Below are positions 15,236 through 23,931 of a stretch of DNA of 64,000 bases, in pieces; the first letter of the stretch is position 1, and every line of letters starts with the position of its first letter. Position numbers and translations under genes: made by a program. The DNA is taken from positions 1-64,000 of the forward strand of contig JACRMM010000008.1 of the NCBI GenBank assembly GCA_016214985.1, written 5' to 3'. Source of the DNA: Deltaproteobacteria bacterium. GTDB lineage: Bacteria > Desulfobacterota > Deferrisomatia > Deferrisomatales > JACRMM01. Below the pieces are notes generated by a model. The model did no database searches, had not been told where the DNA came from, and saw nothing but the letters and a program-made list of their open reading frames with translations.

Positions 15236-17197
15236 GTGATCGACGCCCTGGATCTCCGGAAGTCGTACGGGCCCCAGTCGCTGCTGGCGGGCGCGAGCTT
15301 CAAGATCTCCCCGGGCGAGCATCTGGGGCTCGTGGGCCCCAACGGCTCGGGCAAGACCACGCTCCTTCGACTCCTCGCCGGCGAGGAGTCGCCCGACGCC
15401 GGCGAGGTGGCTCGGCGTCGGGGTCTGAGCGTGGGCTACCTCACCCAGGAGCTGGAGGCCGGCCTGGGCGTGCCGCTGCGCACCTACGTCGAGGACGTGG
15501 CTGAGGAGCTGCGCAGCCTCGAGGAGGACCTGCGCGACGCCGAAGCGCGGCTGGCCCGGGGCGAGCACGACCCGCAGCTCCTGGAGCGCTACGGCCTCGA
15601 CCAGGCGCGGTTCGAGCACCTCGGCGGCTACCGGCTCGGCGCCGAGGCCGAGCGGATCCTCGCGGGGCTCGGGTTTCGCGAGGACGACTTCGATCGCCCT
15701 CTCTCGTCCTTCTCCGGGGGCTGGAGGATGCGCGGCGCGCTCGCCCGCCTCCTCCTGAGCCGGCCCGACCTGATCCTCCTCGACGAGCCCACCAACCACC
15801 TCGACATCGTCACGCTGGAGTGGCTCGAGACGTTCCTCCAGGAGAGCCCTGGGGCGTACCTCGTGGTCTCCCACGACGTGTCGTTCCTGGACCGCGTCGT
15901 CACCGGCGTCCTGGCGCTCGAGGGCGGGCGCGTGGTGCGCAGCAAGGGCAACTACGCGGCCTACACGGCCGAGCGCGCCGTGCGCGAGGAGCAGGCCCGC
16001 GCCACCCGCGAGAACCAGCTGCGCCGCCGGGCCGAGACCGAGGCCTTCGTCGAGCGCTTCCGGGCCAAGGCCTCCAAGGCGCGCCAGGTCCAGGCGCGGG
16101 TGAAGCAGCTCGACCGCGAACCGGTCGCCACTCCTCCGCCGATCGCGACCCCTCCGGATCTGCGGCTGGTGCTGCCGCAACCGTCGCGCTCGGGCCGCAC
16201 CGTGGCCTCGCTCGAGGGGGTGGACGTAGGGTACGGGGAGAGGGTCGTGTACCGCGGCCTCGACTTCCGGGTCGACCGGGACGAGAGGGTCGTGCTGATC
16301 GGGCCCAACGGCGCGGGGAAAAGCACGCTCCTGAAGGTGCTCGCCGGCCAGGTCCAGCCGTCCGCGGGCCGGCTGACCTACGGTCACAACGTCACCGTGA
16401 GCTACTTCGCCCAGCACCAGCTCGACCAGCTCGACCCCTCCCGCACGGTCTTGGAGGAGATGCGCCGGCTGCCGGGGCTCCGCAGCGAGCTCGAGCTTCG
16501 AAGCCTGCTGGGCGCCTTTCTCTTCTCGGGCGAGGCCGTGGAGAAGAAGGTCGAGGTCCTGTCCGGGGGCGAGAAGAGCCGGCTCGTGCTCGCGAAGCTC
16601 CTGGCGTGCCCGGGCAACTTTCTGCTCATGGACGAGCCCACGAACCACCTCGACCTCCACGCCTGCGCAGTCCTGAAGGAGGCGCTGGCCGGCTACGAGG
16701 GGACGCTGTGCCTCATCACCCACGACCGCGACCTGATCAACCGGGTCGCGAGCCGCGTGGTCTACGTGGACGCCGGGCAGGCGAGGAGCTACCTCGGCAC
16801 CTTCGACGACTTCGCCCGCAAGCGCGCCGACGAGGCCGAGCTCCTGGGGGCCTCGACGGCCGGCCGGCGGCCCGACGCGCCCGCTCCGGGCGGCGCTCGC
16901 CGGGAGCAGCGCCGCCTCGACGCCGAGCGTCGCGACCGGGCGCGCCGCGAGACCGGGCCGCTGCGCCGCCGGGTCGAGGCGCTCGAGGCCGAGATCGGCG
17001 CGGCCGAGGTCCGGGCGACCGAGGTGGAGCGACGGCTCGCGGACCCGGCCACCTACGCCGACCCTCGGGCAGCCGGCGACCTCGGGCGGGAGCAGACGGC
17101 GCTTCGCCGATCGCTCGAGACGCTCACGGCCTCCTGGGAGGAGGCGGCGACCGCGCTCGAGGACCTCGAGCGCCGACTCGAGGCGGAGGGGCCGTGA
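15236..17197 (+). CDS. ABC-F family ATPase (Uup/EttA type)
   Basis: This 653-aa protein has two soluble ABC domains and no membrane segments. Walker A motifs are GPNGSGKTT (about 34-42) and GPNGAGKST (about 355-363). The signature sequences are LSSFSGGWRMR and LSGGEKSR, and each domain has LLDEPTNHLD or LMDEPTNHLD. An ABC-F linker lies between them, with an Arg/Ala-rich C-terminal coiled coil (about 540-650). ABC-F proteins act on ribosomes (EttA) or affect DNA-repeat stability (Uup). The start is GTG at 15236, 34 bases after hgcB, so it may be cotranscribed with hgcAB, though it has no known role in methylation. Confidence 0.9.
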   Translation: MIDALDLRKSYGPQSLLAGASFKISPGEHLGLVGPNGSGKTTLLRLLAGEESPDAGEVARRRGLSVGYLTQELEAGLGVPLRTYVEDVAEELRSLEEDLRDAEARLARGEHDPQLLERYGLDQARFEHLGGYRLGAEAERILAGLGFREDDFDRPLSSFSGGWRMRGALARLLLSRPDLILLDEPTNHLDIVTLEWLETFLQESPGAYLVVSHDVSFLDRVVTGVLALEGGRVVRSKGNYAAYTAERAVREEQARATRENQLRRRAETEAFVERFRAKASKARQVQARVKQLDREPVATPPPIATPPDLRLVLPQPSRSGRTVASLEGVDVGYGERVVYRGLDFRVDRDERVVLIGPNGAGKSTLLKVLAGQVQPSAGRLTYGHNVTVSYFAQHQLDQLDPSRTVLEEMRRLPGLRSELELRSLLGAFLFSGEAVEKKVEVLSGGEKSRLVLAKLLACPGNFLLMDEPTNHLDLHACAVLKEALAGYEGTLCLITHDRDLINRVASRVVYVDAGQARSYLGTFDDFARKRADEAELLGASTAGRRPDAPAPGGARREQRRLDAERRDRARRETGPLRRRVEALEAEIGAAEVRATEVERRLADPATYADPRAAGDLGREQTALRRSLETLTASWEEAATALEDLERRLEAEGP

Positions 17198-17925
17198 CGC
17201 TGCGCCGCCGCGTCGCCTCGGTCGGGGGGCGGGAGGCTCGCCTCGCGCTCTGGGCCGAGGCGCTCGCGGCCGGGCCGGTGCTGGCGTGGGCCGAAGAGCT
17301 GGAGGCCACGATCCGGGCGGCAGCCCGTCGCGACCTCGAGGCACTGGCCTCCTACCTCCCCCTCGTCGACCTCTCGGAGCTCGCGGCCCGCGCCGGCCCG
17401 GGCCGCCTGGCCGAGGCGCTGGCCGCGGCGCGCGAGGCGGAGCTCGACGCCTGTCTCCTGATCCTCGAGAGCCCCGGTCGGGCCGCGCCGGCCGAGACGC
17501 TGGGGCCGCCCCCCGACCCGGTGCTCGACACCCTCACCCTCGGCCACCGGAAGGCCGCGGCCCGTGGCCTTCGGGGCCCGCTCCTGGACCGGCTGCTCAA
17601 GGACCCCGACCCCCGCGTCGTCCGGGAGATCCTCCGAAACCCGAGGCTTCGGGAGTCAGAGGTCCTCGCCATCGCGAGCCGCCGCCCCTGCCCGACCGAT
17701 GTGCTCCGTTGGCTCGCCCGGGCCGAGGCGTGGATCTGCCGGCCGGCCGTGCGCCGGGCCCTCGTCCTGAACCCCTTCACTCCCCCCGAGCTCTCCCTCG
17801 CCCTCCTGCCCACCCTCACGGCGACCGAGCTCCTCGAGGTGGCCGACCGAGGGCCGGTGCACCCCGCAATCCGCGCTGGCGCCGAGACGGTGCGGGGGTG
17901 GGGGAGGGCGCCCGAGGCCCGATAG
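17194..17925 (+). CDS. Unknown helical, Leu/Ala/Arg-rich protein
   Basis: This 243-aa product begins at GTG 17194, overlapping the ABC-F stop (GTGA) with GGAGGGG just upstream, so translation is coupled. There is no signal peptide or membrane segment. Repeating stretches such as LLKDPDPRVVREILRNPRLRESEVLAIASRRPCPTDVLRWLAR resemble HEAT-like or DUF2336-like helical repeats, common in bacterial proteins of this kind. It probably offers a protein-binding surface related to the upstream ATPase. I do not recognise a precise family. Confidence 0.7.
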   Translation: MTLRRRVASVGGREARLALWAEALAAGPVLAWAEELEATIRAAARRDLEALASYLPLVDLSELAARAGPGRLAEALAAAREAELDACLLILESPGRAAPAETLGPPPDPVLDTLTLGHRKAAARGLRGPLLDRLLKDPDPRVVREILRNPRLRESEVLAIASRRPCPTDVLRWLARAEAWICRPAVRRALVLNPFTPPELSLALLPTLTATELLEVADRGPVHPAIRAGAETVRGWGRAPEAR

Positions 17926-18081
17926 CCGTGTCGGCATCGGTTGGGGAAGGTCGCACGTTTCGGGCAAGCCCGCCCCCTACTTCTGACCGGGGACGTCAGA
18001 AATTGACGGGGCCCGTTTCGGGCCCTACTCTGAGGCACGCTCCTTCCATACGGTCATAACCTCTTTGGCAGGCAGAAGAAG

Positions 18082-19224
18082 ATGCGCCAGTCCAAATTCC
18101 TTTGGCCAACGGTTTCGGTTTCCCTCGTCGCGATCAGCCTCTTGCCTATCTACAACATCTTCTTCCTGGCGCCTCGCTTCACGCAGTTCTTGGTCGAAAA
18201 CACGAAGGACGAGGCGGTCCGGCTGGCTACCTACTTCTCGGCCTGTGTGGCCACAGAAATGGGGGAGCTGAAAAAGGAGATCCTGCCCACGGCGTTGTTG
18301 GATCGTCTTGGATCCTTACGCGCCGACGGTCACTTGGCCAAGCTGAAGATCTACTCTGCCTCCGGAGAGGTCATCTACTCTACCGAGTCGGCTGAGGTCG
18401 GGCATTACAATCGAGAAGCCTACTTCAGGCAAATCGAGGCGACGGGCACAGGTCGGGTCGAAATCATCCAGAAACAATCAAGGTCGCTCGAGAACGAGGT
18501 CGTTCCGGCAGATGTCATCGAGACCTACGTGCCGATCACGAAGAGGGGGCGCCTCCTCGGGGTCTTCGAGCTCTATCATGACATCAGCAAGGAACGGATG
18601 GGCCTCGATCGCCTGATCTATCAGTCCTATGGCACAATGTTCGCGATGGCCGTCGGCCTTTTGGTCCTGGTTCTTCTCAGCTCGTTCCAGGCCCACAGGA
18701 GCATGAAAGAAAGAGCTCGGGTCGAGGAGCAACTCAGGCTGCTTTCGCTGACGGATCACTTGACGGGCCTGTACAACAGGAGAGGGTTTCTGGCCCTGTC
18801 AGAACAGCAGCTGCGCGTCGCGATGCGCGACCGGAAGCCCATGATGGTCATTTCTGCGGACCTCGACGGGCTCAAGGAAATCAATGATACCTTCGGTCAC
18901 AAAGAAGGCGACGCCTCGATCGTAGAAATGGCTCACATCCTCAGGGAAAGCTTTAGAAAATCTGACGTAATGGCCAGAATAGGGGGTGATGAATTCGCTA
19001 TTTTGCTCACAGGGGGGGAGGCTGAGTTCGATAGATATCAATTGGAGGCCAGGTTAGATAAGGTAATTGATAGGCACAACAAGAAAAACGATCGGCGCCA
19101 CTGTGTTTCAGTGAGTGCTGGATTTGCATACTTCGATGCAGCTGGAAACTACACCTTTGACGAGCTGCTCCATCAGGCTGACACCATGATGTACGAACGG
19201 AAGAGGCAGAAGAAGGGATCGTGA
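18082..19224 (+). CDS. Membrane-bound diguanylate cyclase
   Basis: This 380-aa protein has an N-terminal membrane segment (about 9-31), an extracytoplasmic sensor of about 140 residues (with LKIYSASGEVIYSTESAEVG, Cache-like) and a second membrane segment (about 186-205). The GGDEF domain (about 225-378) keeps LTDHLTGLYNRRGF, the substrate-binding DLDGLKEINDTFGH and an intact RIGGDEFAILL active site. It should therefore make cyclic di-GMP. No RxxD inhibitory site was seen before the motif. The gene stands alone and the signal it senses is unknown. Confidence 0.92.
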   Translation: MRQSKFLWPTVSVSLVAISLLPIYNIFFLAPRFTQFLVENTKDEAVRLATYFSACVATEMGELKKEILPTALLDRLGSLRADGHLAKLKIYSASGEVIYSTESAEVGHYNREAYFRQIEATGTGRVEIIQKQSRSLENEVVPADVIETYVPITKRGRLLGVFELYHDISKERMGLDRLIYQSYGTMFAMAVGLLVLVLLSSFQAHRSMKERARVEEQLRLLSLTDHLTGLYNRRGFLALSEQQLRVAMRDRKPMMVISADLDGLKEINDTFGHKEGDASIVEMAHILRESFRKSDVMARIGGDEFAILLTGGEAEFDRYQLEARLDKVIDRHNKKNDRRHCVSVSAGFAYFDAAGNYTFDELLHQADTMMYERKRQKKGS

Positions 19225-19295
19225 TCCGGGCGGGTACGCCCTGGAGCGAGGAAGAGAGGCTCCGCGCTCTCGCCATCCGCCGGGAACAACGTGAG

Positions 19296-20399
19296 CTATT
19301 CGTTGCTCGGGAAGGGCCTGAAGCGTTGGCACTCGAGAACGATCTCCGCCAGCACCCGAGTCGCCCCCTCCATGTCCGGAGCCCCGGCCACGGTTCCCAG
19401 GACCGCAACCCCCGACGCCCCCGCAGCCATCACCTGCGGAATCCGCTCCGCCGTGATGCCGCCGATGCCGATCACCGGGAGCCCGGTCAGCGACCGCAAC
19501 CGGGTGACCCGGCCGGGCCCGACCGGGGGGCCGGCGTCGGTCTTGCTCGCCGTGCCGTAGAGGTCGCCAACCCCAAGGTAGTTCGCGCCGGCCTCGACCG
19601 CCCCAAGGGCTTGCTCGTCGGTGTCGGGGCTGAACCCAATGACCGCCCCCGGGCCGAGAAGATGCCTCGCGTCTCCGACGGCCATGTCCGAGACGCCCAG
19701 GTGCACGCCGTCGGCGCCGGAGGCAAGGGCCACGTCCACCCGGTCGTTGACGATCAATGCCGCCCCGGCGGGGCGTGTGACGCCCACCATGCGCCGAGCC
19801 AGGTCGACCAGCTCCCCGGTCTCCCGACGTTTGTCGCGCAGTTGCACCACACGGGCGCCGCCGGCGACGGCTGCTACCGCCACGTCCAGGTGTGTCCGGT
19901 CCGCTACCAGAGTGTCGGCCGTGACGACGCAGAGGCCCTCCACCGGCCTTCGTACGAGGGGGCCGAAACCCGCTCGCCTCGCGTAGGCCTCGAGGGCCCG
20001 TCTCAGGACCTGCTCCATCATCTCGGAGATGCCGTACGGCCCGAGTTGGTCGAGGGGGACCCACCGGGCCTCCGACGCGTCGCTCCGGGCCTCGGGCACC
20101 GTCTCGTCGTCCGGGACGGCCAGAAACTCGGCGATGCAGTAGTGGAAGCCCCCCCGGCTGGGCTCCCCCGGGATGATCACGTCGTAGATCTCGACCACGT
20201 CGAGCACCTGCACGCCGAGGCCGGTCTCCTCCTCCACCTCCCTCCGGGCAGCGTCCCGGGCGGTCTCCCCCGGCTCGATGGAGCCCCCGGGGAAGGCCCA
20301 TCGGCCTCGGTGCGGTTCCTTGGCACGGCGCACGAGCAGAACCGCGTCGGGGCGAAGCGTCACGACGGCGACGGCGGGGGCAGGTCGCAACTCCTGCAT
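19296..20399 (-). CDS. Nudix hydrolase - thiamine-phosphate synthase fusion
   Basis: This is a 367-aa two-domain protein. The Nudix domain (about 1-140) has GGSIEPGETARDAARREVEEETG, the catalytic Nudix box. The ThiE-type TIM barrel (about 158-365) has VVQLRDKR, IVNDRVDVALASGADGVHLG, PDTDEQALGAVEAGANYLGVG and VIGIGGI, the pyrophosphate- and substrate-binding motifs of thiamine-phosphate synthase. The ATG at 20399 follows AGGA. A plausible division of labour is that the Nudix half removes toxic or damaged pyrophosphates and the barrel joins the thiazole and pyrimidine halves. Degenerate pieces of a second copy lie at 41092 and 45095. No TPP riboswitch was seen upstream. Confidence 0.9.
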   Translation of the reverse strand: MQELRPAPAVAVVTLRPDAVLLVRRAKEPHRGRWAFPGGSIEPGETARDAARREVEEETGLGVQVLDVVEIYDVIIPGEPSRGGFHYCIAEFLAVPDDETVPEARSDASEARWVPLDQLGPYGISEMMEQVLRRALEAYARRAGFGPLVRRPVEGLCVVTADTLVADRTHLDVAVAAVAGGARVVQLRDKRRETGELVDLARRMVGVTRPAGAALIVNDRVDVALASGADGVHLGVSDMAVGDARHLLGPGAVIGFSPDTDEQALGAVEAGANYLGVGDLYGTASKTDAGPPVGPGRVTRLRSLTGLPVIGIGGITAERIPQVMAAGASGVAVLGTVAGAPDMEGATRVLAEIVLECQRFRPFPSNE

Positions 20400-20541
20400 G
20401 TCGATCCTTTCCGAGGGAACTTTCAGAGGTGACGTTCCGGTTCTTCCGGGTGTCGAGAGAGTTCGACACTTCCGAAAACACCAAGAACCCGCCCCCCTGT
20501 CAACCCCCCGATGCGGCGGTGCCGAGGTCCAGCGCACAGGT

Positions 20542-22293
20542 TCATAGCAGCGATTGAAGCCAACCTTCCGACGACGAACCGCCCTCCCGCCAGGGCACGA
20601 CCACCGCCCGTGTCGCGTGCTCGCGGCGGACCTCGCGCAGATACCGGCCCTCACCGGCGCGCTTCGCGCAAAGCACCGGATCCTTGACTTCCAGGGGAGT
20701 GAGGGCCTGATTGATCACCCATGCGAAAGGCTCGATCCCGGCTCTTGCCAGATCCCGCTGGAGCGCGGCGGCCTCGTGGACCGGGGTCGCTTCGGGAAGG
20801 GTGACGAGCAGGATCTTCGTGAACTCCGGGTCACGCAACCGGGGCAGGAGCCGAACGACCGACTCCGGCACGTCGCTCCTGTTGCGCGACACCTGCCGAT
20901 GGTACGCCTCGGTCGCGTCGAGAAGCAGGAGGGTGTGGCCCGTGGGGGCCGTGTCGAGCACGACGAACCCGTTCTTCCCCTCGTCGACCTTTCGCGCGAA
21001 TGCCCGAAAGACCGCGATTTCCTCAGTACACGGCGATCGAAGCTCCTCTTCCAGGAGAGCCAGCCCCTGGGGGTCGAGCTGCGCGCCCGCGGTGGCCTTC
21101 ACCTCCTCTACGTAGGCCCTCGTCTCCGCCTGCGGATCGATCCGGTTGACCTGCAGCCCGGGCACGAGCTCCGCGAGGGTGGCATCCAGGTGGCAAGCGG
21201 GATCGGTTGTAGAGAGCTGAACCCTGTGGCCGAGCGTCGCCAGTTCCACTGCGATTGCGGAGGCGATGGAGGTCTTGCCCACACCCCCCTTGCCCATGAT
21301 CATCACCACTCCACGCCCGTTCTTTGTCAATTCGGGGAGGAGCGCAGCCACGGACGGCAGAGATTGGTCGTTGGACTCGAGCAGGGGCTCTCCGCCGGGC
21401 TTATCGCAGGCCCCGGACGCCAGCAGGCGAAGCGCCTCGATGCCTACGAGGCCGAGAGGCATCAGCGGGATCTCTTCCCGGGGAAGGGAGGCGAGCCTGC
21501 CCGGGAGGTCGGCGAGTGCCGCCTTGCCCCGAGCCTCCAGTGCCACGGCGACAGGGTCGTCGTGCGCGTTTGTGGCGAAAACGGCGTTCACGAGGAGCCG
21601 CTGGTTCGCCACACCTAGAGAGGCAAGCTCCGCCCGGGTCCGCTCGGCTTCCAGGACCGCGGCGCGTTCGGGCCGGGTCACCAGCACCAGGGTCGTCAAA
21701 GCGGGATCGCACAGGGCGCGAACCGTCGCCCTGTACAGTTCGCGTTGGGCTTCGAGTCCGGCCAGGGGTCCAAGGCAGGAGGTCCCCCCGGCGCTCGACT
21801 CCAGGAAACCGGTCCACGCCCCGGGAAGCTCCAGCAGGCGAAGGGTGTGCCCCGTGGGGGCCGTGTCAAAGATCACGTGGTCGAACTCGGCCGTCGTGGA
21901 GGGGTCGCCCAGAAGCTTCGAAAACTCGTCGAAGGCGGCGATCTCGGTCGTGCACGCGCCCGAGAGCTGCTCTTCGATGCTCGCCACAGCGGCGTCGGGC
22001 AACACCCCCCGATAGGGGCCGACGAGGCGTTCCCGGTACTCCCCGGCGGCCGTCTCGGGGTCGACGTTGAGAGCGAAGAGGCCGGAGACGTCAGGGACGG
22101 GCAATGGCTTCGATCCGAGTTCGACCCCGAGCACCTCGTCCAGGTTGGAAGCCGGGTCGGTGCTCACCAGGAGCACACGCTTCCCCTGGTCTGCCAGAGA
22201 GATGGCCGTGGCGCAGGAGAGCGACGTCTTGCCGACCCCGCCTTTTCCCGTAAAGAAGAGGTTCCTCGGTGCAGCCGCTGTCAGCGCTTTCAT
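20542..22293 (-). CDS. arsA: Arsenite-transporting ATPase ArsA (two-domain)
   Basis: This 583-aa protein consists of two homologous halves, each starting with a GKGGVGKTS P-loop (about residues 16 and 331) and each containing the DTAPTGHTL motif. Arsenite-binding cysteines occur at the family positions: GACTTEIAAF and TSCLGPLAG in the first half, SPCTEEIAVF in the second. ArsA energises the ArsB membrane pump and receives arsenite from ArsD. The ATG at 22293 has GGGGGAG upstream; 10 bases separate it from arsD. No arsB or acr3 gene is present within the window. Confidence 0.95.
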   Translation of the reverse strand: MKALTAAAPRNLFFTGKGGVGKTSLSCATAISLADQGKRVLLVSTDPASNLDEVLGVELGSKPLPVPDVSGLFALNVDPETAAGEYRERLVGPYRGVLPDAAVASIEEQLSGACTTEIAAFDEFSKLLGDPSTTAEFDHVIFDTAPTGHTLRLLELPGAWTGFLESSAGGTSCLGPLAGLEAQRELYRATVRALCDPALTTLVLVTRPERAAVLEAERTRAELASLGVANQRLLVNAVFATNAHDDPVAVALEARGKAALADLPGRLASLPREEIPLMPLGLVGIEALRLLASGACDKPGGEPLLESNDQSLPSVAALLPELTKNGRGVVMIMGKGGVGKTSIASAIAVELATLGHRVQLSTTDPACHLDATLAELVPGLQVNRIDPQAETRAYVEEVKATAGAQLDPQGLALLEEELRSPCTEEIAVFRAFARKVDEGKNGFVVLDTAPTGHTLLLLDATEAYHRQVSRNRSDVPESVVRLLPRLRDPEFTKILLVTLPEATPVHEAAALQRDLARAGIEPFAWVINQALTPLEVKDPVLCAKRAGEGRYLREVRREHATRAVVVPWREGGSSSEGWLQSLL

Positions 22294-22303
22294 CGGCTCC
22301 CCC

Positions 22304-22948
22304 TCAGCAGCACTTGGATCGGGCTTCGCCGCCGGCTGACGTCGTTTCACCACAACCGGCGCCCTGGGGCGGCGCGCCGGCCTCCCCGGGGGAGACGCTG
22401 CAGCCGAGGAAGCGCTCGGCCAGCGCGAGAACTGCGCCAGCGGGAGCTTCCTTGACCGCTCGGCCGACGGCCACGGCCCGAGCCATGTCCTGCCGGGAGA
22501 CCCCAAGCTTGCGGGCCTGGGTGAAGTGGTACTTGAAGCCGGGCTCGCAGTTCGATGCGATCGCCGCGCCGATCGCCACGAGCTCGGCCACCACTGGCGT
22601 GAATCGGGTCAAGGGCTCCAAGGCCTCGAGGCCAACGGACGCCGCCAGCTCATCTCGCGTCGGGTACGCCCCGCGGCTCACAATGGCGCTCCCCACCACA
22701 ACCAGAGGCAGGCAGTCGTTGCCGTCCTGCTCCAGGGCCTGCTTCACCAGGGGCGCATTGGCAAACGCCCCCGGCTGCTGGGCAAGGTTGAAACGCTCCA
22801 GGGCTATGCCCTGCTCCTTCAGCCACTCCAGATCCGCGGCGAAGCGGGGCAGGACCGGGTCCACCGCCGGCCCGCAGACTCCGGTTGCGCAGCACATGGG
22901 TGGGTCGTAGATCTGCAATTTGGGAAGCGTGCTCTCGTCGGAAGACAT
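22304..22948 (-). CDS. arsD: ArsD arsenic chaperone fused to a CMD-like domain
   Basis: This 214-aa protein has an ArsD thioredoxin-like fold (about 8-105) with the arsenite-binding Cys19-Cys20-Cys25, the same spacing as Cys12-13-18 of plasmid ArsD. It then has a carboxymuconolactone-decarboxylase/AhpD-like helical domain (about 118-185: VVAELVAIGAAIASNCEPGFKYHFTQARKLGVS). The tail is Cys-rich and ends in CC, as in ArsD. The CMD domain keeps one Cys where the usual CXXC has two (CEPG), so peroxidase chemistry is doubtful. The ATG at 22948 follows GAGGAG. It is the first gene of the arsDA unit. Confidence 0.88.
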   Translation of the reverse strand: MSSDESTLPKLQIYDPPMCCATGVCGPAVDPVLPRFAADLEWLKEQGIALERFNLAQQPGAFANAPLVKQALEQDGNDCLPLVVVGSAIVSRGAYPTRDELAASVGLEALEPLTRFTPVVAELVAIGAAIASNCEPGFKYHFTQARKLGVSRQDMARAVAVGRAVKEAPAGAVLALAERFLGCSVSPGEAGAPPQGAGCGETTSAGGEARSKCC

Positions 22949-22990
22949 GCTCGACTCCTCTCTTTGAGGATTTGGTTTCAAACCCGGTAA

Positions 22991-23068
22991 TGTATAGACC
23001 TCGATAGCGCTCTTGACAAGTCCTCACGCATGGTACTAGGGTTGGATCTAAAATCGACGTATTGCGAT
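22991..23068. promoter_or_regulatory. Overlapping divergent ars promoters and possible ArsR operator
   Basis: On the minus strand TTGTCA-N17-TATACA (TGTATA at 22991-22996, TGACAA at 23014-23019) is a near-ideal sigma-70 promoter for arsDA. On the plus strand TTGACA (23013-23018) lies 15 bases before TACTAG (23034-23039), a weaker promoter for arsR-arsC. The two -35 elements occupy the same bases, so one bound repressor could block both. An imperfect palindrome, ATCGACGTATTGCGAT (23053-23068), just before arsR is the best operator candidate. Confidence 0.6.
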
Positions 23069-23090
23069 CTTTCGGACCGACGGAGGGCGC

Positions 23091-23444
23091 TTGGAAGACC
23101 TGCTGAGACCACTGAAAGCGCTGGGGGATGAGTCTCGCCTGAAGATCCTTTGGATGCTCGAAGATCGCGACCTCTGCTCTTGCGAGATCCAGGAGGCGGT
23201 CGGACTCGCGCAGTCCACCGTGTCACGGCACCTGCAACTCCTGGAAGACGCGGGCTTCGTCGCCTCCGAGAAGCTGGGGCTCTGGAAAATCTACCGCTTC
23301 CATCCCTCTCCGGGCCCCATGGTTCAGGGATTGCTTAGCCTTCTCCGGTACGCGGCCGTCGGACACCCCGCGGCCCGCGGTGTGCGCGAGAAGGCGGCGG
23401 CGGCGCAGAGAGAAATCCTCTGCGCCGGCCGCCCTGCAGCGTGA
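23091..23444 (+). CDS. arsR: ArsR-family metalloregulatory repressor
   Basis: This 117-aa winged-helix protein has MLEDRDLCSCEIQEAVGLAQSTVSRHLQLLEDAGFVASEKLG. The recognition helix QSTVSRHLQLL is typical, and the Cys pair in DLCSCEI sits where classic ArsR has its arsenite-binding ECVCDL. Arsenite binding would release it from DNA. The start is TTG at 23091 following GGAGGGCGC; no ATG is available. It overlaps arsC by GTGA and is divergent from arsDA, the normal position for a repressor of both units. Confidence 0.93.
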   Translation: MEDLLRPLKALGDESRLKILWMLEDRDLCSCEIQEAVGLAQSTVSRHLQLLEDAGFVASEKLGLWKIYRFHPSPGPMVQGLLSLLRYAAVGHPAARGVREKAAAAQREILCAGRPAA

Positions 23445-23929
23445 AGACTCCCGTGCCCACAAGGCGCGTCCTCTTTCTCTGCACTGGAAACTCGTGCCGC
23501 AGCCAGATGGCCGAAGGCTGGCTCAGGCACCTCGGCGGCGACCGGTTCGAGGCGCTCTCGGCCGGAACCGAGCCGCAGGGCCTGAATCCGGTCGCCGTGC
23601 AGGTGATGGCCGAGGCGGGGGTGGACATTGCCGCTCAGCGGTCGAAGTCCGTGGACGAGTTTCTTGGGCAGGAAATCGATCTGCTCGTCACTGTGTGCGG
23701 CGGCGGTCGTTCCTTGTCCCTCCCTGGACCCCACGATACTGGCCGCTCCGCGGGCGGTGTGCAGGAGTCCTGCCCGGCTTTCCTGGGGAGGGTCGGCGGT
23801 CGCCTCCATTGGCCCATCGACGATCCGGCTGTTGTTGCGGGGACAGACGACGAGGTGCTTCCCGTCTTCCGGCGGGTGCGCGACGAGCTTCGGGTTCGCG
23901 TGGTAGACGTGCAGAGAGAGGGCGGGTGA
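23441..23929 (+). CDS. arsC: Arsenate reductase ArsC (LMW-phosphatase fold) with an insertion
   Basis: This 162-aa protein has the P-loop CTGNSCR at residues 15-21 (CX5R), with LSAGTEPQGLNPVAV after it. The resolving cysteines are expected in a short loop, VTVCDN-ESCPVFPG, but here about 22 residues rich in Gly, Ser and Pro separate VTVC (about 85) from ESCPAF (about 111). The stretch is in frame, and LHWPIDDPA follows normally. The enzyme reduces arsenate to arsenite with thioredoxin. The enlarged redox loop is unusual and could alter the disulfide relay. The GTG start overlaps arsR. Confidence 0.88.
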   Translation: MKTPVPTRRVLFLCTGNSCRSQMAEGWLRHLGGDRFEALSAGTEPQGLNPVAVQVMAEAGVDIAAQRSKSVDEFLGQEIDLLVTVCGGGRSLSLPGPHDTGRSAGGVQESCPAFLGRVGGRLHWPIDDPAVVAGTDDEVLPVFRRVRDELRVRVVDVQREGG

Positions 23930-23931
23930 CC

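Noticed and set aside
20400-20541. TPP riboswitch before the Nudix-ThiE gene
   Set aside because: No CTGAGA and ACC-type conserved core was seen.
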